Below the pieces are notes generated by a model, which saw only the letters and a list, made by a program, of their open reading frames with translations, made no database searches and had not been told where the DNA came from. Below, one piece after another: positions 39,694 through 52,643 of a DNA stretch of 64,000 nucleotides (position 1 is the first letter of the stretch; every line of letters starts with the position of its first letter). Position numbers and translations under genes: made by a program. Origin of the DNA: Parietaria judaica (taxonomy: Eukaryota > Streptophyta > Magnoliopsida > Rosales > Urticaceae); the NCBI GenBank assembly GCA_954871525.1, contig OX940867.1, forward strand, positions 19,941,343-20,005,342, read 5' to 3'.

Positions 39694-40412
39694 TAAATAT
39701 GATACAATAACACATTATTAAGCATTTTTAAGATCATGTTTTGTTTAAAATATCGTTTAGTTAGGGTTCTTTCGCGTAAATGGGAAAAAGACTCAGTTTT
39801 TTTTTGAGCACGCACAAATTGTTGAAACTGGGTTTTAAAAGAGCTCCAAAAACTTTTAATGCCAAAACTAACGCAATTTATAATACTACCACCCTAATAA
39901 AGGTCAAGCAACTCAAATTTCATCAAGAACGCATCGTATTTGGGCTCCTAAGAAAACCAATTTTTAACACTTTTCGGTAATGATTTTGGACCCGTTAACA
40001 GCTTGATGCAGAAATTACGAGATAGGGCTTTGCTATTTAGGGATTAAAATAAGTAAATGTGATACAATTACACATTATTAAGCATTTATAAGTTCATGTT
40101 TTGTCTAAAATATCGTTTAATTAGGGTTTTTTCGCGTAAATTAGGAAAAAGACTAAATTTTTTTTTTAGCACGCATTAATTGTTGAAACTGGGTTTTAAA
40201 AGAGCTCCAAAAACTTTTAATGCCAAAACTATCCCAACTTATAATAATACCACCCTAATGAAGGTCTAGACACTCAAATTTCATCAAGAACGCATCGTAT
40301 TTGGGCTCGTAAGAAAACCAATTTTTTACATTTTTCGGTAATGATTTTAACCCGTTAACAGCTTGATGCAGAAACTACGAGATAGGGTTTGCTATATAGG
40401 GATTAAAATAAG

Positions 40413-42150
40413 TAAATTTGATAAAATTACACATTTTTAAGCATTTTGAAGTTGATGTTTTGTTTAAAATATCGTTTAATTAGGGTTCTTTCGCGTAAAA
40501 TGGGAAAAAGACTCAGTTTTTTTTGGAGCACGCATTAATTGTTGAAACTCGGTTTTAAGAGAGCTCCAAAATCTCTTAATGCCAACACTAACCCAATTTA
40601 TAATAATACCACCCTAATGAAGGTCTAGAAACTCAAATTTCATCAAGAACACATCGTGTTTGCTCTCGTAAGAAAACAAATTTTTAACATTTTTTGTTAA
40701 TTATTTTAACCCGTTAAAATTTTGATATAGAAACTACGAGATAGTGCTTCTCTATTTAGGGATTAAAATGATTAAATATGATACAATAACACATTATTAA
40801 GCATTTTTAAGATCATGTTTTGTTTAAAATATCGTTTAGTTAGGGTTCTTTCGCGTAAATGGGAAAAAGACTCAGTTTTTTTTTGAGCACGCACAAATTG
40901 TTGAAACTGGGTTTTAAAAGAGCTCCAAAAACTTTTAATGCCAAAACTAACGCAATTTATAATACTACCACCCTAATAAAGGTCAAGCAACTCAAATTTC
41001 ATCAAGAACGCATCGTATTTGGGCTCCTAAGAAAACCAATTTTTAACACTTTTCGGTAATGATTTTGGACCCGTTAACAGCTTGATGCAGAAATTACGAG
41101 ATAGGGCTTTGCTATTTAGAGATTAAAATAAGTAAATGTGATACAATTACACATTATTAAGCATTTATAAGTTCATGTTTTGTCTAAAATATCGTTTAAT
41201 TAGGGTTTTTTCGCGTAAATTAGGAAAAAGACTAAATTTTTTTTTTAGCACGCATTAATTGTTGAAACTGGGTTTTAAAAGAGCTCCAAAAACTTTTCAT
41301 GCCAAAACTATCCCAACTTATAATAATACCACCCTAATGAAGGTCTAGACACACAAATTTCATCAAGAACGCATCGTATTTGGGCTCGTAAGAAAACCAA
41401 TTTTTTACATTTTTCGGTAATGATTTTAACCCGTTAACAGCTTGATGCAGAAACTACGAGATAGGGTTTGCTATATAGGGATTAAAATAAGTAAATTTGA
41501 TAAAATTACACATTTTTAAGCATTTTGAAGTTGATGTTTTGTTTAAAATATCGTTTAATTAGGGTTCTTTCGCGTAAAATGGGAAAAAGACTCAGTTTTT
41601 TTTGGAGCACGCATTAATTGTTGAAACTCGGTTTTAAGAGAGCTCCAAAATCTCTTAATCCAACACTAACCCAATTTATAATAATACCACACTAATGAAG
41701 GTCTAGAAACTCAAATTTCATCAAGAACACATCGTGTTTGCTCTCGTAAGAAAACCAATTTTTAACATTTTTTGGTAATTATTTTAACCCGTTAAAATTT
41801 TGATATAGAAACTACGAGATAGTGCTTCTCTATTTAGGGATTAAAATGATTAAATATGATACAATAACACATTATTAAGCATTTTTAAGATCATGTTTTG
41901 TTTAAAATATCGTTTAGTTAGGGTTCTTTCGCGTAAATGGGAAAAAGACTCAGTTTTTTTTTTAGCACGCACAAATTGTTGAAACTGGGTTTTAAAAGAG
42001 CTCCAAAAACTTTTAATGCCAAAACTAACGCAATTTATAATACTACCACCCTAATAAAGGTCAAGCAACTCAAATTTCATCAAGAACGCATCGTATTTGG
42101 GCTCCTAAGAAAACCAATTTTTAACACTTTTCGGTAATGATTTTGGACCC
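40413..42150 (+). repeat. ~1.7 kb duplication, left copy (offset 2157)
   Basis: Shares with 42570-44307: 'gaaaacaaat' in A (40673 and 42830), 'tatttagagatt' (41112 and 43269), 'aacttttcatgcc' (41291 and 43448), the 2-base loss 'cttaatccaac' (41654 and 43811) and 'accacactaatg' (41685 and 43842). The boundaries are approximate. Confidence 0.83.
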
Positions 42151-42569
42151 GTTAACAGCTTGATGCAGAAATTACGAGATAGGGCTTTGCTATTTAGGGA
42201 TTAAAATAAGTAAATGTGATACAATTACACATTATTAAGCATTTATAAGTTCATGTTTTGTCTAAAATATCGTTTAATTAGGGTTTTTTCGCGTAAATTA
42301 GGAAAAAGACTAAATTTTTTTTTTAGCACGCATTAATTGTTGAAACTGGGTTTTAAAAGAGCTCCAAAAACTTTTAATGCCAAAACTATCCCAACTTATA
42401 ATAATACCACCCTAATGAAGGTCTAGACACACAAATTTCATCAAGAACGCATCGTATTTGGGCTCGTAAGAAAACCAATTTTTTACATTTTTCGGTAATG
42501 ATTTTAACCCGTTAACAGCTTGATGCAGAAACTACGAGATAGGGTTTGCTATATAGGGATTAAAATAAG

Positions 42570-44307
42570 TAAATTTGATAAAATTACACATTTTTAAGCA
42601 TTTTGAAGTTGATGTTTTGTTTAAAATATCGTTTAATTAGGGTTCTTTCGCGTAAAATGGGAAAAAGACTCAGTTTTTTTTGGAGCACGCATTAATTGTT
42701 GAAACTCGGTTTTAAGAGAGCTCCAAAATCTCTTAATGCCAACACTAACCCAATTTATAATAATACCACCCTAATGAAGGTCTAGAAACTCAAATTTCAT
42801 CAAGAACACATCGTGTTTGCTCTCGTAAGAAAACAAATTTTTAACATTTTTTGGTAATTATTTTAACCCGTTAAAATTTTGATATAGAAACTACGAGATA
42901 GTGCTTCTCTATTTAGGGATTAAAATGATTAAATATGATACAATAACACATTATTAAGCATTTTTAAGATCATGTTTTGTTTAAAATATCGTTTAGTTAG
43001 GGTTCTTTCGCGTAAATGGGAAAAAGACTCAGTTTTTTTTTGAGCACGCACAAATTGTTGAAACTGGGTTTTAAAAGAGCTCCAAAAACTTTTAATGCCA
43101 AAACTAACGCAATTTATAATACTACCACCCTAATAAAGGTCAAGCAACTCAAATTTCATCAAGAACGCATCGTATTTGGGCTCCTAAGAAAACCAATTTT
43201 TAACACTTTTCGGTAATGATTTTGGACCCGTTAACAGCTTGATGCAGAAATTACGAGATAGGGCTTTGCTATTTAGAGATTAAAATAAGTAAATGTGATA
43301 CAATTACACATTATTAAGCATTTATAAGTTCATGTTTTGTCTAAAATATCGTTTAATTAGGGTTTTTTCGCGTAAATTAGGAAAAAGACTAAATTTTTTT
43401 TTTAGCACGCATTAATTGTTGAAACTGGGTTTTAAAAGAGCTCCAAAAACTTTTCATGCCAAAACTATCCCAACTTATAATAATACCACCCTAATGAAGG
43501 TCTAGACACACAAATTTCATCAAGAACGCATCGTATTTGGGCTCGTAAGAAAACCAATTTTTTACATTTTTCGGTAATGATTTTAACCCGTTAACAGCTT
43601 GATGCAGAAACTACGAGATAGGGTTTGCTATATAGGGATTAAAATAAGTAAATTTGATAAAATTACACATTTTTAAGCATTTTGAAGTTGATGTTTTGTT
43701 TAAAATATCGTTTAATTAGGGTTCTTTCGCGTAAAATGGGAAAAAGACTCAGTTTTTTTTGGAGCACGCATTAATTGTTGAAACTCGGTTTTAAGAGAGC
43801 TCCAAAATCTCTTAATCCAACACTAACCCAATTTATAATAATACCACACTAATGAAGGTCTAGAAACTCAAATTTCATCAAGAACACATCGTGTTTGCTC
43901 TCGTAAGAAAACCAATTTTTAACATTTTTTGGTAATTATTTTAACCCGTTAAAATTTTGATATAGAAACTACGAGATAGTGCTTCTCTATTTAGGGATTA
44001 AAATGATTAAATATGATACAATAACACATTATTAAGCATTTTTAAGATCATGTTTTGTTTAAAATATCGTTTAGTTAGGGTTCTTTCGCGTAAATGGGAA
44101 AAAGACTCAGTTTTTTTTTTAGCACGCACAAATTGTTGAAACTGGGTTTTAAAAGAGCTCCAAAAACTTTTAATGCCAAAACTAACGCAATTTATAATAC
44201 TACCACCCTAATAAAGGTCAAGCAACTCAAATTTCATCAAGAACGCATCGTATTTGGGCTCCTAAGAAAACCAATTTTTAACACTTTTCGGTAATGATTT
44301 TGGACCC
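42570..44307 (+). repeat. ~1.7 kb duplication, right copy (offset 2157)
   Basis: Carries every private mark of 40413-42150 at +2157. The likeness ends in the B at 44008, whose 3' part has 'aacagcctgatg' where the left copy has 'aacagcttgatg'. The next C (44368) belongs to a different subtype, so a copy boundary lies near 44300. Confidence 0.8.
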
Positions 44308-46167
44308 GTTAACAGCCTGATGCAGAAATTACGAGATAGGGCTTTGCTATTTAGGGATTAAAATAAGTAAATGTGATACAATTACACATTATTAAGCATT
44401 TATAAGTTCATTTTTTGTCTAAAATATCGTTTAATTAGGGTTTTTTTGCGTAAAACAGGAAAAAGACTAATTTTTTTTTTGAGCACGCATTAATTGTTGA
44501 AACTGGGTTTTAAAAGAGCTCCAAAAACTTTTAATGCCAAAACTATCCCAACTTATAATGATACCACCCTAATGAAGGTCTAGACACTCAAATTTCATCA
44601 AGAACGCATCGTATTTGGGCTCGTAAGAAAACCAATTTTTTACATTTTTCGGTAATGATTTTAACCCGTTAACAGCTTGATGCAGAAACTACGAGATAGG
44701 GATTTGCTATATAGGGATTAAAATAAGTAAATTTAATACAATTATACATTTTTAAGCATTTTGAAGTTGATGTTTTGTTTAAAATATCGTTTAATTAGGG
44801 TTCTTTCGCGTAAAATGGGAAAAAGACTCAGTTTTTTTTGGAGCACGCATTAATTGTTGAAACTCGGTTTTAAGAGAGCTCCAAAATCTCTTAATGCCAA
44901 CACTAACCCAATTTATAATAATACCACCCTAATGAAGGTCTAGAAACTCAAATTTCATCAAGAACACATCGTGTTTGCTCTCGTAAGAAAACCAATTTTT
45001 AACATTTTTTGGTAATTATTTTAACCCGTTAAAATTTTGATATAGAAACTACGAGATAGTGCTTCTCTATTTAGGGATTAAAATGATTAAATATGATACA
45101 ATAACACATTATTAAGCATTTTTAAGATCATGTTTTGTTTAAAATATCGTTTAGTTAGGGTTCTTTCGCGTAAATGGGAAAAAGACTCAGTTTTTTTTGG
45201 AGCACGCACAAATTGTTGAAACTGGGTTTTAAAAGAGCTCCAAAAACTTTTAATCCCAAAACTAACGCAATTTATAATACTACCACCCTAATAAAGGTCA
45301 AGCAACTCAAATTTCATCAAGAACGCATCGTATTTGGGCTCCTAAGAAAACCAATTTTTAACACTTTTCGGTAATGATTTTGGACCCGTTAACAGCCTGA
45401 TGCAGAAATTACGAGATAGGGCTTTGCTATTTAGGGATTAAAATAAGTAAATGTGATACAATTACACATTATTAAGCATTTATAAGTTCATTTTTTGTCT
45501 AAAATATCGTTTAATTAGGGTTTTTTTGCGTAAAACAGGAAAAAGACTAATTTTTTTTTTGAGCACGCATTAATTGTTGAAACTGGGTTTTAAAAGAGCT
45601 CCAAAAACTTTTAATGCCAAAACTATCCCAACTTATAATGATACCACCCTAATGAAGGTCTAGACACTCAAATTTCATCAAGAACGCATCGTATTTGGGC
45701 TCGTAAGAAAACCAATTTTTTACATTTTTCGGTAATGATTTTAACCCGTTAACAGCTTGATGCAGAAACTACGAGATAGGGATTTGCTATATAGGGATTA
45801 AAATAAGTAAATTTAATACAATTATACATTTTTAAGCATTTTGAAGTTGATGTTTTGTTTAAAATATCGTTTAATTAGGGTTCTTTCGCGTAAAATGGGA
45901 AAAAGACTCAGTTTTTTTTGGAGCACGCATTAATTGTTGAAACTCGGTTTTAAGAGAGCTCCAAAATCTCTTAATGCCAACACTAACCCAATTTATAATA
46001 ATACCACCCTAATGAAGGTCTAGAAACTCAAATTTCATCAAGAACACATCGTGTTTGCTCTCGTAAGAAAACAAATTTTTAACATTTTTTGGTAATTATT
46101 TTAACCAGTTAAAATTTTGATATAGAAACTACGAGATAGTGATTCTCTATTTAGGGATTAATATGAT
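44008..46167 (+). repeat. Adjacent HOR duplication at the subfamily boundary
   Basis: B starts 44008 and 45088. From about 44318 to 44990 the sequence is the same as at +1080 (45398 to 46070). Both include 'ttcattttttgtc', 'tttttttgcgtaaaacagg' in C and 'tttaatacaattatacat' in A. This places a new C/A subtype, continued to the right, next to the 1079-bp subfamily. The B at 45088 has 'ttttaatccc'. Confidence 0.82.
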
Positions 46168-49100
46168 TAAATATGATACAATAACACCTTATTAAGCATT
46201 TTGAAGATCATTTTTTGTTTAAAATATCGTTTAGTTGGGGTTCTTTCGCGTAAATGGGAAAAAGACTCAGTTTTTTTTGGAGCACGCACAAATTGTTGAA
46301 ACTGGGTTTTAAAAGAGCTCCAAAAACTTTTAATGCCAAAACTAACGCAATTTATAATACTACCACCCTAATAAAGGTCAAGCAACTCAAATTTCATCAA
46401 GAACGCATCGTATTTGGGCTCCTAAGAAAACCAATTTTTTACATTTTTCGGTAATTATTTTAACCCGTTAACAGCCTGATGCAGAAATTACGAGATAGGG
46501 CTTTGCTATTTAGGGATTAAAATAAGTAAATGTGATACAATTACACATTATTAAGCATTTATAAGTTCATGTTTTGTCTAAAATATTGTTTAATTAGGGT
46601 TCTTTCGCGTAAAACCGGAAAAAGACTAAAATTTTTTTTTAGCACGCATTAATTGTTGAAATTGGGTTTTAAAAGAGCTCCAAAAACTTTTAATGCCAAA
46701 ACTATCCCAACTTATAATAATACCACCCTAATGAAGGTCTAGACACTCAAATTTCATCAAGAACGCATCGTATTTGGGCTCGTAAGAAAACCAATTTTTT
46801 ACATTTTTCGGTAATGATTTTAACCCGTTAACAGCTTGATGCAGAAACTACGAGATAGGGATTTGCTATATAGGGATTAAAATAAGTAAATTTAATACAA
46901 TTATACATTTTTAAGCATTTTGAAGTTGATGTTTTGTTTAAAATATCGTTTAATTAGGGTTCTTTCGCGTAAAATGGGAAAAAGACTCAGGTTTTTTTGG
47001 AGCACGCATTAATTGTTGAAACTCGGTTTTAAGAGAGCTCCAAAATCTTTTAATGCCAACACTAACCCAATTTATAATAATACCACCCTAATGAAGGTCT
47101 AGAAACTCAAATTTCATCAAGAACACATCTTGTTTGCTCTCGTAAGAAAACAAATTTTTAACATTTTTTGGTAATTATTTTAACCCGTTAAAATTTTGAT
47201 ATAGAAACTACGAGATAGTGCTTCTCTATTTAGGGATTAAAATGATTAAATATGATACAATAATACATTATTAAGCATTTTGAAGATCATGTTTTGTTTA
47301 AAATATCGTTTAGTTAGGGTTCTTTCGCGTAAATGGGAAATAGACTCAGTTTTTTTTGGAGCACGCACAAATTGTTGAAACTGGGTTTTAAAAGAGCTCC
47401 AAAAACTTTTAATGCCAAAACTAAAGCAATTTATAATACTACCACCCTAATAAAGGTCAAGCAACTCAAATTTCATCAAGAACGCATCGTATTTGGGCTC
47501 CTAAGGAAACCAATTTTTAACACTTTTCGGTAATGATTTTGGACCCGTTAACAGCTTGATGCATAAATTACGAAATAGGGCTTTGCTATTTAGGGATTAA
47601 AATAAGTAAATGTGATACAATTACACATTATTAAGCATTTATAAGTTCATGTTTTGTCTAAAATATCGTTTAATTAGGGTTTTTTCGCGTAAAACAGGAA
47701 AAAGAATAATTTTTTTTTTAGCACGCATTAATTGTTGAAACTGGGTTTTAAAAGAGCTCCAAAAACTTTTAAAAGCCAAAAATATCCCAACTTATAATAA
47801 TACCACCCTAATGAAGGTCTAGACACTCAAATTTCATCAAGAACGCATCGTATTTGGGCTCGTAAGAAAACCAATTTTTTACATTTTTCGGTAATGATTT
47901 TAACCCGTTAACAGCTTGATGCAGAAACTACGAGATAGGGATTTTCTATATAGGGATTAAAATAAGTAAATTTGATACAATTACACATTTTTAAGCATTT
48001 TGAAGTTGATGTTTTGTTTAAAATATCGTTTAATTAGGGTTCTTTCGCGTAAAATGAGAAAAAGACTCAGTTTTTTTTGGAGCACGCATTAATTGTTGAA
48101 ACTCGGTTATAAGAGAGCTCCAAAATCTTTTAATGCCAACACTAACCCAATTTATAATAATACCACCCTAATGAAGGTCTAGAAACTCAAATTTCATCAA
48201 GAACACATCGTGTTTGCTCTCGTAAGAAAACAAATTTTTAACATTTTTTGGTAATTATTTTAACCAGTTAAAATTTTGATATAGAAACTACGAGATAGTG
48301 CTTCTCTATTTAGGGATTAAAATGATTAAATATGATACAATAACACCTTATTAAGCATTTTTAAGATCATGTTTTGTTTAAAATATCGTTTAGTTGGGGT
48401 TCTTTCGCGTAAATGGGAAAAAGACTCAGTTTTTTTTGGAGCACGCACAAATTGTTGAAACTGGGTTTTAAAAGAGCTCCAAAAACTTTTAATGCCAAAA
48501 CTAACGCAATTTATAATACTACCACCCTAATAAAGGTCAAGCAACTCAAATTTCATCAAGAACGCATCGTATTTGGGCTCCTAAGAAAACCAATTTTTTA
48601 CATTTTTCGGTAATTATTTTAACCCGTTAACAGCCTGATGCAGAAATTACGAGATAGGGCTTTGCTATTTAGGGATTAAAATAAGTAAATGTGATACAAT
48701 TACACATTATTAAGCATTTATAAGTTCATGTTTTGTCTAAAATATCGTTTAATTAGGGTTCTTTCGCGTAAAACCGGAAAAAGACTAAATTTTTTTTTTA
48801 GCACGCATTAATTGTTGAAATTGGGTTTTAAAAGAGCTCCAAAAACTTTTAATGCCAAAACTATCCCAACTTATAATAATACCACCCTAATGAAGGTCTA
48901 GACACTCAAATTTCATCAAGAACGCATCGTATTTGGGCTCGTAAGAAAACCAATTTTTTACATTTTTCGGTAATGATTTTAACCCGTTAACAGCTTGATG
49001 CAGAAACTACGAGATAGGGATTTGCTATATAGGGATTAAAATAAGTAAATTTAATACAATTATACATTTTTAAGCATTTTGAAGTTGATGTTTTGTTTAA

Positions 49101-50486
49101 AATATCGTTTAATTAGGGTTCTTTCGCGTAAAATGGGAAAAAGACTCAGGTTTTTTTGGAGCACGCATTAATTGTTGAAACTCGGTTTTAAGAGAGCTCC
49201 AAAATCTTTTAATGCCAACACTAACCCAATTTATAATAATACCACCCTAATGAAGGTCTAGAAACTCAAATTTCATCAAGAACACATCTTGTTTGCTCTC
49301 GTAAGAAAACAAATTTTTAACATTTTTTGGTAATTATTTTAACCCGTTAAAATTTTGATATAGAAACTACGAGATAGTGCTTCTCTATTTAGGGATTAAA
49401 ATGATTAAATATGATACAATAATACATTATTAAGCATTTTGAAGATCATGTTTTGTTTAAAATATCGTTTAGTTAGGGTTCTTTCGCGTAAATGGGAAAT
49501 AGACTCAGTTTTTTTTGGAGCACGCACAAATTGTTGAAACTGGGTTTTAAAAGAGCTCCAAAAACTTTTAATGCCAAAACTAAAGCAATTTATAATACTA
49601 CCACCCTAATAAAGGTCAAGCAACTCAAATTTCATCAAGAACGCATCGTATTTGGGCTCCTAAGGAAACCAATTTTTAACACTTTTCGGTAATGATTTTG
49701 GACCCGTTAACAGCTTGATGCATAAATTACGAGATAGGGCTTTGCTATTTAGGGATTAAAATAAGTAAATGTGATACAATTACACATTATTAAGCATTTA
49801 TAAGTTCATGTTTTGTCTAAAATATCGTTTAATTAGGGTTTTTTCGCGTAAAACAGGAAAAAGAATAATTTTTTTTTTTAGCACGCATTAATTGTTGAAA
49901 CTGGGTTTTAAAAGAGCTCCAAAAACTTTTAAAAGCCAAAAATATCCCAACTTATAATAATACCACCCTAATGAAGGTCTAGACACTCAAATTTCATCAA
50001 GAATGCATCGTATTTGGGCTCGTAAGAAAACCAATTTTTTACATTTTTCGGTAATGATTTTAACCCGTTAACAGCTTGATGCAGAAACTACGAGATAGGG
50101 ATTTTCTATATAGGGATTAAAATAAGTAAATTTGATACAATTACACATTTTTAAGCATTTTGAAGTTGATGTTTTGTTTAAAATATCGTTTAATTAGGGT
50201 TCTTTCGCGTAAAATGAGAAAAAGACTCAGTTTTTTTTGGAGCACGCATTAATTGTTGAAACTCGGTTATAAGAGAGCTCCAAAATCTTTTAATGCCAAC
50301 ACTAACCCAATTTATAATAATACCACCCTAATGAAGGTCTAGAAACTCAAATTTCATCAAGAACACATCGTGTTTGCTCTCGTAAGAAAACAAATTTTTA
50401 ACATTTTTTGGTAATTATTTTAACCAGTTAAAATTTTGATATAGAAACTACGAGATAGTGCTTCTCTATTTAGGGATTAAAATGAT
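46168..50486 (+). repeat. Two-HOR repeat, two copies (~2159 bp each)
   Basis: HOR types alternate. B 46168 and B 48327 have 'gttggggttc' and a C-like end ('tttttacatttttcggtaattattttaac' in part). B 47247 and B 49406 have 'gggaaatagac', 'aaagcaattt' and 'ctaaggaaacc'. The linked C copies read 'aaaccgg' after the first type, and 'gaataatttt' with 'tttaaaagcc' after the second. Unit lengths are 2159 and 2160. Confidence 0.85.
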
Positions 50487-52643
50487 TAAATATGATACAA
50501 TAACACCTTATTAAGCATTTTGAAGATCATGTTTTGTTTAAAATATCGTTTAGTTGGGGTTCTTTCGCGTAAATGGGAAAAAGACTCAGTTTTTTTTGGA
50601 GCATGCACAAATTGTTGAAACTGGGTTTTAAAAGAGCTCCAAAAACTTTTAATGCCAAAACTAACGCAATTTATAATACTACCACCCTAATAAAGGTCAA
50701 GCAACTCAAATTTCATCTAGAACGCATCGTATTTGGGCTCCTAAGAAAACCAATTTTTTACATTTTTTGGTAATGATTTTAACACGTTAACAGCCTGATG
50801 CAGAAATTACGAGATAGGGCTTTGCTATTTAGGGATTAAAATAAGTAAATGTGATACAATTACACATTATTAAGCATTTATAAGTTCATTTTTTGTCTAA
50901 AATATCGTTTAATTAGGGTTCTTTCGCGTAAAATAAGAAAAAGACTAAATTTTTTTTTTAGCACGCATTAATTGTTGAAACTGGGTTTTAAAAGAGCTCC
51001 AAAAACTTTTAATGCCAAAACTATCCCAACTTATAATAATACCACCCTAATGAAGGTCTAGACACTCAAATTTCATCAAGAACGCATCGTATTTGGGCTC
51101 GTAAGAAAACCAATTTTTTACATTTTTCGGTAATGATTTTAACCCGTTAACAGCTTGATGCAGAAACTACGAGATAGGGATTTGCTATATAGGGATAAAA
51201 ATAAGTAAATTGGATACAATTACACATTTTTAAGGATTTTGAAGTTGATGTTTTGTTTAAAATATCGTTTAATTAGGGTTCTTTCGCGTAAAATGGGAAA
51301 AAGACTCAGTTTTTTTGGAGCACGCATTAATTGTTGAAACTCGGTTTTAAGAGAGCTCCAAAATCTTTTAATGCCAACACTTACCCAATTTATAACAATA
51401 CCACCCTAATGAAGGTCTATATACTCAAATTTCAACAAGAACACATCGTGTTTGCTCTCGTAAGAAAACCAAATTTTAACATTTTTTGGTAATCATTTTA
51501 ACCAATTAAAATTTTGATATAGAAACTACGAGATAGTGCTTCTCTATTTAGGGATTAAAATGATTAAATATGATACAATAACACCTTATTAAGCATTTTG
51601 AAGATCATGTTTTGTTTAAAATATCGTTTAGTTGGGGTTCTTTCGCGTAAATGGGAAAAAGACTCAGTTTTTTTTGGAGCACGCACAAATTGTTGAAACT
51701 GGGTTTTAAAAGAGCTCCAAAAACTTTTAATGCCAAAACTAACGCAATTTATAATACTACCACCCTAATAAAGGTCAAGCAACTCAAATTTCATCAAGAA
51801 CGCATCGTATTTGGGCTCCTAAGAAAACCAATTTTTAACATTTTTCGGTAATGATTTTAACCCGTTAACAGCCTGATGCAGAAATTACGAGATAGGGCTT
51901 TGCTATTTAGGGATTAAAATAAGTAAATGTGATACAATTACACATTATTAAGCATTTATAAGTTCATTTTTTGTCTAAAATATCGTTTAATTAGGGTTCT
52001 TTCGCGTAAAATAGGAAAAAGACTAAATTTTTTTTTTAGCACGCATTAATTGTTGAAACTGGGTTTTAAAAGAGCTCCAAAAACTTTTAATGCCAAAACT
52101 ATCCCAACTTATAATAATACCACCCTAATGAAGGTCTAGACACTCAAATTTCATCAAGAACGCATCGTATTTGGGCTCGTAAGAAAACCAATTTTTTACA
52201 TTTTTCGGTAATGATTTTAACCCGTTAACAGCTTGATGCAGAAACAACGAGATAGGGATTTGCTATATAGGGATTAAAATAAGTAAATTTAATACAATTA
52301 TACATTTTTAAGCATTTTGAAGTTGATGTTTTGTTTAAAATATCGTTTAATTAGGGTTCTTTCGCGTAAAATGGGAAAAAGACTCAGTTTTTTTTGGAGC
52401 ACGCATTAATTGTTGAAACTCGGTTTTAAGAGAGCTCCAAAATCTTTTAATGCCAACACTAACCCAATTTATAATAATACCACCCTAATGAAGGTCTAGA
52501 AACTCAAATTTCATCAAGAACACATCTTGTTTGCTCTCGTAAGAAAACAAATTTTTAACATTTTTTGGTAATTATTTTAACCCGTTAAAATTTTGATATA
52601 GAAACTACGAGATAGTGCTTCTCTATTTAGGGATTAAAATGAT
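49406..52643 (+). repeat. Three-HOR repeat (~3237 bp), copy 1
   Basis: B starts 49406 ('gggaaatagac'), 50487 ('ggagcatgcac', 'catctagaac') and 51565. In the A before 51565: 'ttggatac', 'taaggatttt', 'cacttaccc' and 'tataacaatacc'. The same three types recur in the same order 3236-3238 bp later. The first HOR is shared with the two-HOR block to the left. Confidence 0.87.

Larger units (their letters stand above)
31061..44007 (+). repeat. 1079-bp HOR subfamily with altered T-tract and C deletion
   Basis: B starts 31061, 32140, 33219, 34298, 35378, 36457, 37536, 38615, 39694, 40773, 41851 and 42930. Marks: C has 'ataggg-tttgc' (one A lost) in nearly every unit from ~30672 to ~43621. Many A copies have 'atcgtctttgc'. 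Many B copies have T9-G or T10 before AGC instead of T8-GG. C has a long T-run straight before AGC. The mean HOR is therefore 1079 bp. The A after 33219 and the A after 34298 share 'ggattacaataag' at their left junctions (33927 and 35007), an adjacent HOR duplication. Confidence 0.83.
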
